Shown here one piece after another: positions 9,329-18,527 of a stretch of DNA of 64,000 nt. Position 1 is the stretch's first letter, and each line of letters opens with the position of its first letter. The translations under genes were made by a program, and so were the position numbers. The notes beneath the pieces were generated by a model. The model saw nothing but the letters and a program-made list of their open reading frames with translations. It was not told where the DNA came from and ran no database searches. This DNA comes from DASXHY01 sp035552155 (lineage in GTDB: Bacteria > Verrucomicrobiota > Verrucomicrobiia > Limisphaerales > DASXHY01). The stretch lies in contig DASZLX010000043.1 in assembly GCA_035552155.1 (NCBI GenBank), positions 186,001 through 250,000 of the forward strand, in the 5' to 3' direction.

Positions 9329-10924
9329 ATGACAAAATTTTCCAGATTGATGCGCGGTTTCTGGCCGGCCGTTATCGGCGGCGCGGCGGTATTTGCAGTG
9401 GTGCAATTCACCTCGCTCGCGCGCGAAACGAATTCCGTGCCGCAAATAAAGGTCGATAACACCCCCATCGAGCGCGAGACGCACGGCGTCACCAGCTATG
9501 CGCCCATCGTCAAGCGCGTGGCGCCCAGCGTGGTGAATATTTATTCCACGCGCACCGTGCGTGAACGCGAGATGAATCCCTTTTTCAATGATCCCTTGTT
9601 CCGCCGGTTTTTCAGCCCCAACGACGGACAGGACCAAAACCAGGATCAAGATCAGAACCAGGACCAGGACCAGAATCAGAACCAAAGCCAGAGAAGCCGC
9701 CGCCATCGCCAGCCACACGAGGAACGCTCCCAAAGCCTCGGTTCGGGCGTCATCATTTCTTCCGATGGCTACATCCTCACCGCCAATCATGTGGTGGAAG
9801 GGGCGGATGAAATCAAAGTCGCGCTCGCCAGCGGCGGCCAGGAATTTACCGCCAAAGTCATCGGCGCGGACGCCCCCACGGATGTCGCCGTGCTGAAAAT
9901 CTCCGGCAAGGATCTGCCGACGGTGACCATCGCGGACAGCGACAAGCTCGAAGTCGGTGATGTCGTGCTCGCCATTGGCAATCCGTTCGGCGTGGGCCAG
10001 ACCGTGACCATGGGCATCGTGAGCGCGGTGGGCCGCACGGCCCTGGGCATCAATCAATACGAGGATTTTATCCAGACCGACGCCGCCATCAACCCCGGCA
10101 ATTCCGGCGGCGCGCTGGTGGATGCCGAAGGGCGTTTGGTCGGCATCAACACCGCCATTTTCTCCGAGAGCGGCGGTTACCAGGGAGTTGGATTCGCGGT
10201 GCCTGTGAGCCTGGCGCGCAGCGTCATGGAGCGCTTGATTAAATTTGGCAAAGTGACGCGCGGCTATCTCGGCGTCGATATTCAAACTCTCACGCCGGAA
10301 TTGGCGCAGGAATTTAATCTCCCGGACCAGAGCGGCGCGCTCGTCACGGACATTGAGGCGAATACACCCGCAGCCAAGGCGGGCCTCAAGGATGGCGACG
10401 TCATCCGCGAAATCGACGGAAAAAAAATCACCGACAGCCAGCAATTGCGCCTGCTGATTTCGCAATCGGCCCCCGGCACAAAAGTAAACGTGAAGTTCCT
10501 GCGGAATGAAGATGGCAAGTCCGTGGAGAAAACCCTCACGGCCACTTTGGGTACGCTGCCCGGCCAATCGGTTGGGAAGAATGAAAACGCGCCCGACCAG
10601 GAGAAGGATTCGAACTACGATTCCTTGGACGGCGTGGAAGTGGCGGACATCGATTCGAACGCCCGGCAGGAGTACAGCATTCCAGGCAATGTCCGCGGCG
10701 CGGTGGTTACCAGCGTGGACCAGGACTCGAACTCTGCCGATGCCGGCCTGCACGAGGGCGATGTCATCCAGGAAATCAATCATGAGCCCGTGAAAGCGGC
10801 GGACGACGCCGTGCGTCTCAGTGACAAGGCTCACGGCAGCCGCGTCCTGCTGCGCATCTGGCGCCAGACCAACGGCCAGGGCGGCAGCTTTTACATCACC
10901 GTGGACAATACCAAGCGAAAGTAG
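9329..10924 (+). CDS. HtrA/DegP-type periplasmic serine protease with two PDZ domains
   Basis: A 531-residue Do-family protease. The N-terminus has a membrane anchor or signal (WPAVIGGAAVFAVVQF). The catalytic triad reads His154 (ILTANHVVE), Asp185 (PTDVAVLK) and Ser259 (NPGNSGGALVD). Two PDZ domains follow, around 330-420 (RGYLGVDIQ onwards) and 440-525. Between the first strands and the protease core is an unusual Gln/Asn/Asp-only stretch made of QDQN-type repeats (about 97-118), where DegP carries its regulatory LA loop. The family degrades or refolds damaged envelope proteins. It stands alone. Confidence 0.93.
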   Translation: MTKFSRLMRGFWPAVIGGAAVFAVVQFTSLARETNSVPQIKVDNTPIERETHGVTSYAPIVKRVAPSVVNIYSTRTVREREMNPFFNDPLFRRFFSPNDGQDQNQDQDQNQDQDQNQNQSQRSRRHRQPHEERSQSLGSGVIISSDGYILTANHVVEGADEIKVALASGGQEFTAKVIGADAPTDVAVLKISGKDLPTVTIADSDKLEVGDVVLAIGNPFGVGQTVTMGIVSAVGRTALGINQYEDFIQTDAAINPGNSGGALVDAEGRLVGINTAIFSESGGYQGVGFAVPVSLARSVMERLIKFGKVTRGYLGVDIQTLTPELAQEFNLPDQSGALVTDIEANTPAAKAGLKDGDVIREIDGKKITDSQQLRLLISQSAPGTKVNVKFLRNEDGKSVEKTLTATLGTLPGQSVGKNENAPDQEKDSNYDSLDGVEVADIDSNARQEYSIPGNVRGAVVTSVDQDSNSADAGLHEGDVIQEINHEPVKAADDAVRLSDKAHGSRVLLRIWRQTNGQGGSFYITVDNTKRK

Positions 10925-11044
10925 CCGGGGGCGCCGGCCTCTCGCAGTTTCGAGAGCAGGGTCGAGATACGCGTTTTCGCGTTTCGCTCTTTTTATAAAT
11001 CACCTTGCGAGAAAACGGCCGGGTTGCTAAGCTTCAGCCGCTGT

Positions 11045-11800
11045 ATGGCAGCCATTGGCCGATTTCAGAAAGGCGAAGAAATCTTCCACGCCAAGGTCAT
11101 CGATGGCGAACTCTACCGGTTGCGCGGCGACGTTTTTGGCTCGCCTTCCTTTGACCGTAAACCCACCCCGAGGCGCGGGGTGCGCACATTGATTCCGGTT
11201 GTCCCTTCGAAGATCGTTGCCATCGGCCTTAATTACGCCGACCACGCGCGCGAACAAAATAAGCCGCTGCCCCGTGAACCGCTTTTCTGGATCAAGGCCA
11301 CCACTTCGTTGATTCCCGACGGAGGCAAAATCGAAATTCCCTTTCCGGCCCACCGCACCGATTACGAGGCTGAACTGTGCATCGTCATTGGCCGGCGCGT
11401 GCGCAATGTGACGCCCGCCGCGGCAGCGCGATATATCTTTGGTTACACCTCCGCCCAGGACATCAGCGACCGGACCATCCAGAACGGCGAGAGCCAATGG
11501 ACCCGCGCCAAATCCTTCGACACCTTCACGCCGCTGGGTCCGTATGTGGAGACGAAAATTGACCCGCACGATCTGACGATTCAATTATTTCAAAACGGCC
11601 AGTTGCGCCAGAATTCAAACACCAATCAGCTCATCTTCGACTGCTACAAAATCGTCAGCTTCGTTTCCACGAACATGACCTTGCTTCCCGGGGACATCAT
11701 CCTGACCGGCACGCCCAGCGGCGTCGGCTCCATCGAGTCCGGCGACCAACTCGAAGTCCGCATCCAGGGCCTGGCGCCGTTGGTCAACACGGTCAAATGA
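11045..11800 (+). CDS. Fumarylacetoacetate hydrolase family protein
   Basis: From the ATG at 11045 (an upstream TTG at 11024 is in frame) this is about 251 residues. Family signatures are IGLNYADHAREQNKPLP, the metal-ligand segment DYEAELCIVIG, QDISDRTIQNGESQWTRAKSFDTF and TGTPSGVGSIESGDQLEV. These match the FAH/HpcE/YcgM group, which cleaves or hydrates 2-keto acids with a bound divalent metal. The substrate may be an acylpyruvate or a ring-cleavage product. It is not linked to a degradation operon here. Confidence 0.88.
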   Translation: MAAIGRFQKGEEIFHAKVIDGELYRLRGDVFGSPSFDRKPTPRRGVRTLIPVVPSKIVAIGLNYADHAREQNKPLPREPLFWIKATTSLIPDGGKIEIPFPAHRTDYEAELCIVIGRRVRNVTPAAAARYIFGYTSAQDISDRTIQNGESQWTRAKSFDTFTPLGPYVETKIDPHDLTIQLFQNGQLRQNSNTNQLIFDCYKIVSFVSTNMTLLPGDIILTGTPSGVGSIESGDQLEVRIQGLAPLVNTVK

Positions 11801-11941
11801 TGTGAGAGGAAATGTCCGTTTGGATTTTTCGGAAAACGGGTGCATTTGAATCGGTTGCAACTTTTTTGCGCCACCGGGTAATATGACGGCAGGATGCGGT
11901 CTGGATGGAAACGCTCGGAGGACATTGGCGAAATTTTTTCT

Positions 11942-12643
11942 ATGCGAACTGAAAATGAAAATTCCACAGGGAGACGTGCCGGTTTTTCCCGAACGGAATT
12001 GATGGTGGTCGTGGCGGTTTTGGCGGCCATAACCGCGGTGCTTCTGCTGGGAATGGAATTCGGCAAAGAAGCGCGGAATCGCGCCCAATGCCGCGCCAAC
12101 CTCCGGCAAATCGGAATCGCTCTGCAACTTTACACCCAGGATTATCGCGGCTCGTTGCCGGATTGCACCGCCGCCAATCCAGAGTTTCATGGGGCGGTGT
12201 GGCCGTGGGATATGAATGTCAATCTCGTGCAGCAATTGGAAAATCGGGGCGCAAAAAGAAATTTTCTTTATTGCCCGTCCAATCCTGCGATGAACGATGA
12301 TCAGCACTGGAATTTTCCGAAGTATGCCGGAGGGCAAACTCGGGTTCTGGGATATGTGTTCCTGCTGAACGGCGTCCGCGATGTGCCGCCGGAATTGGTG
12401 CGGTTGAAATTGGACGGCGCCGGTTCGAACAAACCGGACGCGGTGGAATTAACTGCGGATGCCACGGTCAACCAGGGCGGAGATTATCTTCATATCAAGG
12501 GACTTTTGTCCGATCGAAGCAACCACGTTTCGGGGCAGAAACCTGCCGGTGGCGACATTCTTTTCGAAGACGGGCACGCCGCCTGGCGCCCGTTCAGCGA
12601 CATGAGACATCGGATTGTCGCGCAGGTAGTCTGGGATTTTTGA
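11942..12643 (+). CDS. Prepilin-type protein (type II secretion/pilin-like N-terminus)
   Basis: The ATG at 11942 leaves a short leader ending in RRAG, then FSRTELMVVVAVLAAITAVLL. This is a class III prepilin signal: cleavage after Gly, Glu at mature position 5, and a hydrophobic helix. The ATG at 11894 is an alternative. The C-terminal part (GGDILFEDGHAAW) resembles the DG-box end of the DUF1559-like prepilin proteins that are expanded in Planctomycetes and Verrucomicrobia. It is probably membrane-anchored or exported. It is followed by a second protein of the same class 33 bp downstream. Confidence 0.78.
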   Translation: MRTENENSTGRRAGFSRTELMVVVAVLAAITAVLLLGMEFGKEARNRAQCRANLRQIGIALQLYTQDYRGSLPDCTAANPEFHGAVWPWDMNVNLVQQLENRGAKRNFLYCPSNPAMNDDQHWNFPKYAGGQTRVLGYVFLLNGVRDVPPELVRLKLDGAGSNKPDAVELTADATVNQGGDYLHIKGLLSDRSNHVSGQKPAGGDILFEDGHAAWRPFSDMRHRIVAQVVWDF

Positions 12644-12676
12644 GGAGGATTTTCCGCGGCCACTGTCACATTAACT

Positions 12677-13525
12677 GTGAATCGCAAACAAGTTACCGCA
12701 CCGAAGGTCGCCGTCCGGCGGCTTCAGGAGGCGTTTACTTTAATTGAACTGCTGGTCGTCATTGCCATCATCGCGATTCTTGCCGCCCTCCTGTTGCCCG
12801 CGCTGTCCTCGGCCAAACAGCGGGGTAAAGCTGCCGTTTGCAGAAACAACCTCCACCAACTTTCCGTGGCCATGGGATTGTATTTCACCGATAACCGGCA
12901 TTATCCCGGCTCCTGGTGGATACACGATACCGTGGGAGTGGATCACTATGTCTGGCCCGAGCGGATGCTGCCTTACGCCGGCCATAGCCGCCGGGTCTTT
13001 TCCTGTCCCGTCGCCGGACCGGAATCAGCGTGGGACACGAACCTGAACAATTCCCTGGGATGCACGGTGGCAGATGGCCAATACGATCCCTATGCCATCC
13101 ATCAGCAATCCCGTTTTCAATACGCGTATAATGACTGGGGGGTCATGCAGAGCCGATTAAATGATCCCAACTATCCTCAGTTGGGCCTCGGCGGAGATGT
13201 CACCGGCCCTTTCTTCAAGGGTTTTATTTCCGAAAGCCAGGTCGTCAGCCCCTCCCAGATGATTATGTTCGGCGACGCCAAAGCGGACGGTTCCTTTGAC
13301 GGCAGCCTCGATCCGACCGAGCAGGACCAATGGCCATCCAATCGCCATGCACAGCGAACCATGCTGGAGTTCGTTGACGGCCACATTGAAAACCCATTGC
13401 GCCGAGAGGTGATTGATTCCGCCAGCGACAATCCCTGGCGAAGCCGTTGGAACAACGATAACCAGCCTCACAACGATCTCCATTGGTTTGTCGATCCCGC
13501 CGTTGAAAACGTCCTGGAACATTGA
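12677..13525 (+). CDS. Prepilin-type N-terminal cleavage/methylation protein with H-X9-DG motif
   Basis: 282 residues from a GTG start. The signal EAFTLIELLVVIAIIAILAA is a textbook prepilin helix except that Ala replaces Gly before the cleavage site. The C-terminal motif His-X9-Asp-Gly is seen in RHAQRTMLEFVDGHIE. Proteins with this pair of features form very large families in Verrucomicrobia and Planctomycetes. Their role is unclear, possibly as structural pseudopilins or surface proteins. With 11942-12643 it forms a two-gene pair. Confidence 0.84.
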   Translation: MNRKQVTAPKVAVRRLQEAFTLIELLVVIAIIAILAALLLPALSSAKQRGKAAVCRNNLHQLSVAMGLYFTDNRHYPGSWWIHDTVGVDHYVWPERMLPYAGHSRRVFSCPVAGPESAWDTNLNNSLGCTVADGQYDPYAIHQQSRFQYAYNDWGVMQSRLNDPNYPQLGLGGDVTGPFFKGFISESQVVSPSQMIMFGDAKADGSFDGSLDPTEQDQWPSNRHAQRTMLEFVDGHIENPLRREVIDSASDNPWRSRWNNDNQPHNDLHWFVDPAVENVLEH

Positions 13526-13609
13526 AGGCCGGCGAAGGACGGGGGAGGGGAAAACCGCCAAATAAAATTCTTCGTTCCGGCGTTGCTTTATGGTTAATCT
13601 CTGCGCCAC

Positions 13610-15334
13610 ATGAAGTGGAAACAAACTTTAATTCCCACCCTTCGCGAAGCTCCGGCTGACGCGGAAATCGCCTCCCATAAGCTTTTGTTGCGCGCCGGGC
13701 TGATTCGCAAACTCAGCGGCGGCCTTTACACTTTCCTGCCGCTCGGCTTGCGCGCGCTGCACAAAGTCGAGCGCATCATCCGTGAGGAAATGGATCGCGC
13801 CGGCGCGCTCGAGGTGCTCATGCCCACCATGCAGCCCACCGACATCTGGCAGCAAAGCGGCCGCTACGAAACCGCCGCCGACGTGCTTTACAAGGTCCGC
13901 GATCGCGCCAAAAAAGAATGGCTGCTCAGCCCCACGGCCGAAGAAGTCATCACCACCGTGGCCGCCGGCGAAATCAATTCCTACCGCCAGATGCCGATTA
14001 ATTTTTACCAGGTCAGCATCAAATTCCGCGATGAAATCCGCCCGCGCTTCGGCCTCATGCGCGCCAAGGAATTCATCATGAAAGACGCCTACAGTTTCGA
14101 TGTCAGCGACGAAGCCGCCATGGGCAGCTATAAGAAAATGTACGACGCCTACAAGCGCATCTTCGACCGGTGCGGTCTGAAAAATTTTCCCGTCGAAGCC
14201 GACACCGGCGTCATCGGCGGCAATTTCTCCCACGAATTCATGGTGCCCGCCGAGACAGGCGAGAACGAAGTCGTTTTCTGCGAAGCTTGTGGTTACGCGG
14301 CGAACGTCGAGAAAGCCGCGAGCGGCATTCCCAAAACCGCCGCGCGCGAAATCGGCGGGGCCGTTGAAAAATTCGCCACTCCCGGTGTCGTGACGATTGA
14401 CGCCCTGGCGAAGGAACCGCATAAAGTTCCCGCCAATCGCCAGATCAAGACCCTGGTTTTCATCGCGGACAGCAAACCGGTGCTGATTTTAATTCGCGGC
14501 GACGATCAAGTGAACGAAGCCAAACTCGCCGGCGTCATTGGCACCACGGCGTTTCGTCCCGCCGAACCGCAGGAGATTTTCGACGCTCTCGGCGCGCATC
14601 CCGGCAGCCTTGGCGCCGTGGGTGTTAAGAACATTTCCGTTTTTGCCGACGAACGCCTGCGCGGCGCGAATGACATGACCACCGGCGCGAACGAGGACGG
14701 CTTCCATTTCCGCAGCGTTTCCATCGAGCGCGATATTCAGGTCGCGAAATGGGCGGATTTGCGCACAGTGTCCGCGGGCGAGCCCTGTCCCAAATGCGGC
14801 AAGTCGCTGAAAATCCGCCGCGCCATCGAAGTCGGCCATGTGTTCATTCTCGGCACCAAATATAGCGAAAAGCTCGGCGCGACTTTTCTCGCCGAGGATG
14901 GCTCGCGCAATTTGTGCGTCATGGGCTGCTACGGAATCGGCGTCACCCGGACGCTCCAGGCCGTCATCGAGCAAAGCAATGACAAGGACGGCATCGTCTG
15001 GCCCGTCGGCGTCGCGCCTTTCACCGTCTGCATCACTCCGTTGAGCGTGGCGCCGGACAGCGCCGTGATGAAACTCGCGGAAAAAATTTATGCCGATCTC
15101 ATCGCGCGCGGCGTGGACGTGATTCTGGACGATCGCGACGAGCGCCCGGGGGTGAAATTCAAGGACTCGGAACTGGTCGGTTTCCCGATTCGCATTGGCA
15201 TCGGCGAAAAATCGCTCGCCAAAGGCGAAGTGGAAATCAAACCGCGCGCCGGCGCGTTGCTGGCCGCCAAGCCTGAAGAAACCGTCGAGAAAGTTTTGGA
15301 ACTGATTAAGCAGTTCACGCCGCAGAGCCATTGA
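13610..15334 (+). CDS. proS: Prolyl-tRNA synthetase (bacterial type with editing domain)
   Basis: A 574-residue class II aminoacyl-tRNA synthetase charging tRNA-Pro. It opens MKWKQTLIPTLREAPADAEI. Motif 1 (LPLGLRALHKVERIIREEMDRAGA), motif 2 (FRDEIRPRFGLMRAKEFIMKDAYSFD) and motif 3 (GCYGIGVTRTLQAVIEQ) are all present. The insert between motifs 2 and 3 (about 225-390) is the INS domain that hydrolyses Ala-tRNA-Pro. The C-terminal anticodon-binding domain includes DRDERPGVKFKDSELVGFP. Length and order are typical. Confidence 0.97.
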   Translation: MKWKQTLIPTLREAPADAEIASHKLLLRAGLIRKLSGGLYTFLPLGLRALHKVERIIREEMDRAGALEVLMPTMQPTDIWQQSGRYETAADVLYKVRDRAKKEWLLSPTAEEVITTVAAGEINSYRQMPINFYQVSIKFRDEIRPRFGLMRAKEFIMKDAYSFDVSDEAAMGSYKKMYDAYKRIFDRCGLKNFPVEADTGVIGGNFSHEFMVPAETGENEVVFCEACGYAANVEKAASGIPKTAAREIGGAVEKFATPGVVTIDALAKEPHKVPANRQIKTLVFIADSKPVLILIRGDDQVNEAKLAGVIGTTAFRPAEPQEIFDALGAHPGSLGAVGVKNISVFADERLRGANDMTTGANEDGFHFRSVSIERDIQVAKWADLRTVSAGEPCPKCGKSLKIRRAIEVGHVFILGTKYSEKLGATFLAEDGSRNLCVMGCYGIGVTRTLQAVIEQSNDKDGIVWPVGVAPFTVCITPLSVAPDSAVMKLAEKIYADLIARGVDVILDDRDERPGVKFKDSELVGFPIRIGIGEKSLAKGEVEIKPRAGALLAAKPEETVEKVLELIKQFTPQSH

Positions 15335-15353
15335 CCGGCCTGATTTGATTGGG

Positions 15354-15382
15354 TGGTAGGGCGCGTCACTCCGTGCGCGCCG
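15354..15382. repeat. REP-like GC palindrome, copy 1
   Basis: GGCGCGTCACTCCGTGCGCGCC, written in parts as GGCGCGTCACTCC then GTGCGCGCC, forms a short GC hairpin. Two further copies are at 18207-18230 and 46479-46503. It sits in the 250-bp gap between proS and the YugP-like gene, where I see no other feature. Confidence 0.7.
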
Positions 15383-15584
15383 GTTTTAAGCCTTTTGTTC
15401 CCGAGACGCCCGCGCCTTACTGCGCCATAATCGCCCACCTTGTGACAATTTCTGGGCGGTTTTCGCGCCGCCACTGTCACACCTGGTTTTCCGAAATCCT
15501 CAATTTCCGCGCATTTGAACGATATCGTTGGGAATCGAGTCCAAACCCCCGTGAGCACGAAACTCGCTCGCCAAGTGAAGTAAT

Positions 15585-16295
15585 ATGATGTTTTTCGATC
15601 CACTATGGTTCGTATTCGCAATCCCCGGATTGCTCCTGGGCATTTATGCGCAAATCAAATTGTCCTCGACCTACGGCAAGTATATGCGCGTGGGAGTCGA
15701 GTCGGGCTTGAGCGGGGCGCAAGCGGCCCGCAAAATCCTGGACGACGCCGGCTTGAATGATATTCCGGTGGAGGAAGTTCCGGGAAATTTGACGGATCAC
15801 TATGACCCACGGAAACGCGCGTTGTTTCTTTCCTCGAACAATTTCAGCGAGCGTTCGCTTTCGGCGGTCGGAGTCGCGGCGCACGAGGCGGGACACGCGC
15901 TGCAACAGCAGGCCGCTTACGCGCCGCTGAATTTTCGCATGGCGATTGTGCCTGTGACCAACTTCGCCTCGACCGCCTCCTACCTGGTTTTAATGGGGAG
16001 TTTGGTTTTGCATTCCATGCGCTACATCTCGGGCGCGGCGTTTTCGCACTTGATGACTATCGGGATATTATTGTTTGCGCTGGTGGCATTGTTCCAGGTC
16101 ATCACGTTGCCGGTGGAGTTCGACGCGAGCCGCCGCGCGAAGGAGGAATTGTTTCGCCTGGGCATCGTCAGCGGGAATGAAAGGGCCGCCGTCAGCCAGG
16201 TGCTCAGCGCGGCCGCAATGACCTACGTGGCCGCGTTGGTGACGGCGCTGTTGCAACTGTTGTATTGGATTGCAGTCGCGCGCGATCGGCGATGA
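15585..16295 (+). CDS. YugP-type membrane zinc metallopeptidase
   Basis: 236 residues with the HEAGH zinc motif at 100-104 (GVAAHEAGHALQQQ). Hydrophobic segments lie at 5-25, around 120-150, 155-185 and near the C-terminus. The N-terminal LSGAQAARKILDDAGLNDIPVE and the segment DPRKRALFLSS are typical of the YugP/DUF2268-like neutral zinc peptidase family found in Firmicutes and many other phyla. It is an integral membrane protein of unknown substrate. Two adjacent ATGs at 15585 and 15588 are equally good starts. Confidence 0.85.
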   Translation: MMFFDPLWFVFAIPGLLLGIYAQIKLSSTYGKYMRVGVESGLSGAQAARKILDDAGLNDIPVEEVPGNLTDHYDPRKRALFLSSNNFSERSLSAVGVAAHEAGHALQQQAAYAPLNFRMAIVPVTNFASTASYLVLMGSLVLHSMRYISGAAFSHLMTIGILLFALVALFQVITLPVEFDASRRAKEELFRLGIVSGNERAAVSQVLSAAAMTYVAALVTALLQLLYWIAVARDRR

Positions 16296-16452
16296 CCATG
16301 AAAAAGACCGCAGAAATATTGGGTTTTTTGGGCAAAACAACCCATATGTGACGACATTTTAATTTGTTAAATCATTTGGTGTCAAAACGAAGCGAGGACT
16401 CCGGTGTTTATTTACTTGCAGAGTCACAATTGAAACTAAAGTCTTGATTATC

Positions 16453-17547
16453 ATGGTCGCGAAAGCCAAGAACTACAAATCGGGCGGGCAAAAGAACCAA
16501 AGGCCCCGCGCTCGCGCGACCAAGGTTCGCTCGCCAAAATTGCAACCCGCTCGCGGTGCCGAGCCTAAAAAAGACAATGCGCCCAAAGCGCAAACTCTTG
16601 CCAAAGAATCTCCGCCGGGCCAGAACGGCTTTCACCGTCCCGGCGAGCCGGACAGCCCGGCCATTGTCCGCAAAGTGGAAGAACCGGCCGCCCCGCCGCT
16701 CGAACGCGAGCGTTCCAGCTATGACGGCGACACCGCCATCAAACTTTACCTGCGCGAAATCGGCCAGGTCAAATTACTGACGCCGCAGGAGGAAATCGAA
16801 CTCGCCGCGCGTATCAAAAAAGGCGACAAAAAAGCGCGCGAACAAATGATCAAGGCGAACCTGCGCCTGGTCGTGAAAATCGCGCGGGATTACGAGGGCA
16901 TCGGCCTTCCGTTGCTCGACCTCATCAGCGAGGGCAATATCGGTTTGATGAAAGCCGTCGAGCGATTTGACCCGTCGAAGGGCGGCAAGCTTTCCACTTA
17001 CGGCTCCTGGTGGATCAAGCAATCCATCAAGCGCGCGCTCGCCAACCAATCCAAAACCATCCGCCTGCCCGTGCATTTGGTGGACAAAATTTCCAAGATG
17101 CGTCGCACGGCGATGCGCCTTCAGGAAGAGCTGGGCCGCGAGCCCACCGATGACGAATTGGGCGGCGAACTCGGTATCAGCGCCTCGCGTGTCGCGCAAA
17201 TGCGCCTGGCCGCTATCCGCCCGGCGTCGCTGGATGCGCCGATTGGCGATGAGGACTCGAATAATTTTGCCGAAGTCGTCCAGGACGAGGCCGCCGACAC
17301 GCCGTACGAGCAACTCGAGGAAAAAACCGTCACGCGCATGCTTCAGGAAATGGTGAAAACCCTCGACCCGCGCGAAGCCACCATTTTGCGCGCCCGTTTC
17401 GGCCTCGACGGCGGCCCGGAAAGAACCCTGGAAGAAGTCGGCGAAAAATTCGGTGTCACCCGCGAACGCGTCCGCCAGATTCAAAACATCGCGCTCAAGA
17501 AATTGCGCAAGATGATTGAGAAGCTGGAAGCAGCAAAGGTGAAGTGA
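16453..17547 (+). CDS. RNA polymerase sigma-70 family factor (RpoD/SigA type)
   Basis: 364 residues from the ATG at 16453; a TTG at 16444 would add three. A basic, low-complexity N-terminus (to about 85) is followed by region 1.2 (IKLYLREIGQVKLLTPQEE) and region 2 with the core-binding and -10 elements (ANLRLVVKIARDYEGIGLP, STYGSWWIKQSIKRALANQS). Region 3 and region 4 with the -35 helix-turn-helix (TLEEVGEKFGVTRERVRQIQ) come next. No large region 1.1 is present, so it could be a short primary factor or a group 2 factor. Whether it is the housekeeping factor cannot be settled in this window. Confidence 0.9.
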   Translation: MVAKAKNYKSGGQKNQRPRARATKVRSPKLQPARGAEPKKDNAPKAQTLAKESPPGQNGFHRPGEPDSPAIVRKVEEPAAPPLERERSSYDGDTAIKLYLREIGQVKLLTPQEEIELAARIKKGDKKAREQMIKANLRLVVKIARDYEGIGLPLLDLISEGNIGLMKAVERFDPSKGGKLSTYGSWWIKQSIKRALANQSKTIRLPVHLVDKISKMRRTAMRLQEELGREPTDDELGGELGISASRVAQMRLAAIRPASLDAPIGDEDSNNFAEVVQDEAADTPYEQLEEKTVTRMLQEMVKTLDPREATILRARFGLDGGPERTLEEVGEKFGVTRERVRQIQNIALKKLRKMIEKLEAAKVK

Positions 17548-17550
17548 GCA

Positions 17551-17604
17551 GTAAAACGTGAAACGTGAATGCGGCCGAACGCCGCGCACGAGATCACGTT
17601 TTAC
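17551..17604. terminator. Inverted repeat after the sigma factor, probable terminator
   Basis: The 11-bp arms GTAAAACGTGA (17551-17561) and TCACGTTTTAC (17594-17604) flank an inner GC hairpin, GCGGC-CGAAC-GCCGC (17571-17585). A T-rich stretch follows. It begins 4 bp after the sigma-factor stop and could end that transcript or be a repetitive palindrome. Confidence 0.5.
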
Positions 17605-17668
17605 GTTTTCGTTTCACGCTCCAAAAATCTCCTTGCGCCCGCTTGGCCCCTCCCTCTAAACACTACGC

Positions 17669-18199
17669 ATGATTCAAACGAAATCCGCGGACATTGAGCG
17701 CGCCATCCGAACTGTGCCCGATTTTCCCAAGCCGGGAATCCAGTTCAAAGACATCACGCCCGTGCTTGCGGATGCGAAGCTTTTCTCCGGCTGCATAGAT
17801 TTGCTCATCGACGGTTTCAAACCCGGCCAGGTGGATGCGGTGGTGGGCATCGACGCGCGCGGATTTATTTTTGCGGCGGCGGCGGCGGTCAGGCTGGAGG
17901 CGGGTTTTGTTCCCGTTCGCAAAAAAGGCAAGCTTCCCTTTCAGACTCACGAGCAGGAATACGCCCTGGAATACGGCACCGCGTCCATTGCCATGCACAC
18001 CGACGCCTTGAAACCCGGCAGCCGCGTGCTTTTGATCGATGACCTGCTGGCCACCGGCGGGACGGCTGCGGCGGCGTCATCGCTCGTTCAAAAGCTCGGC
18101 GCGCACATCCTGGAAATCTCCTTCCTGATCGAGTTAAAGTTCCTCAACGGACGCGACCGCTTAAAAGGAAACAAGGTCCGTTCCGTGGTGGTTTATTGA
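17669..18199 (+). CDS. apt: Adenine phosphoribosyltransferase
   Basis: 176 residues. The enzyme joins adenine to PRPP, giving AMP (purine salvage, cytosol). The family opening AIRTVPDFPKPGIQFKDITPVL, the segment VVGIDARGFIFAAAAAVRLEAGF and the PRPP-binding loop VLLIDDLLATGGTAAAA are all intact. Length is normal for Apt. Confidence 0.95.
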   Translation: MIQTKSADIERAIRTVPDFPKPGIQFKDITPVLADAKLFSGCIDLLIDGFKPGQVDAVVGIDARGFIFAAAAAVRLEAGFVPVRKKGKLPFQTHEQEYALEYGTASIAMHTDALKPGSRVLLIDDLLATGGTAAAASSLVQKLGAHILEISFLIELKFLNGRDRLKGNKVRSVVVY

Positions 18200-18206
18200 A
18201 TGGGTC

Positions 18207-18230
18207 GGGCGCGTCGCTCCGCGCGCGCCG
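18207..18230. repeat. REP-like GC palindrome, copy 2
   Basis: GGGCGCGTCGCTCCGCGCGC followed by GCCG; the arms pair as GGCGCG with CGCGCC. It is just downstream of apt, where it could also serve as a transcription end. It is nearly identical to the copy at 46479-46503. Confidence 0.7.
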
Positions 18231-18527
18231 TATCCTTTCTGGCGAGGCCTCAATATCTCTGGGCGGCCCTCGCAGGCTTCATTTTACATTTTGCGTTTTA
18301 GCACATCCTCGTAGGTTCTTTCCGCCGCTCCGCTCAGGTCATCACCCACTTACTGCTCTTCGAATCAACATAATACGCTGGGTCCAGTTATATATGGGAA
18401 CCAGCGCGGAAGCTCAGACCGCTGATAGCCGAAATAAGCCTTTTTCCACCGTTTTACGGCGGAAAGCGGGCGGTTTTCGTTTTTGTGTGCCGGCGCGGGT
18501 TCTTTCCAGTCCGAACCGACTAGCATC
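18231..18527. other. Gene-free leader before the NRPS
   Basis: No protein-coding signal is visible. The stretch contains a short inverted repeat CGCTGG/CCAGCG around 18378-18411 and, at about 18436-18480, an imperfect hairpin (CCACCG-TTTTA-CGGCGG) followed by a T-rich run. This could be a terminator or attenuator upstream of the NRPS start. No convincing promoter could be picked out by eye. Confidence 0.4.

Noticed and set aside
9236..10834. 532-codon minus-strand frame
   Set aside because: Antisense of the HtrA gene; its repetitive Leu-Val-Leu-Ile part is only the reverse of the QDQN tract.
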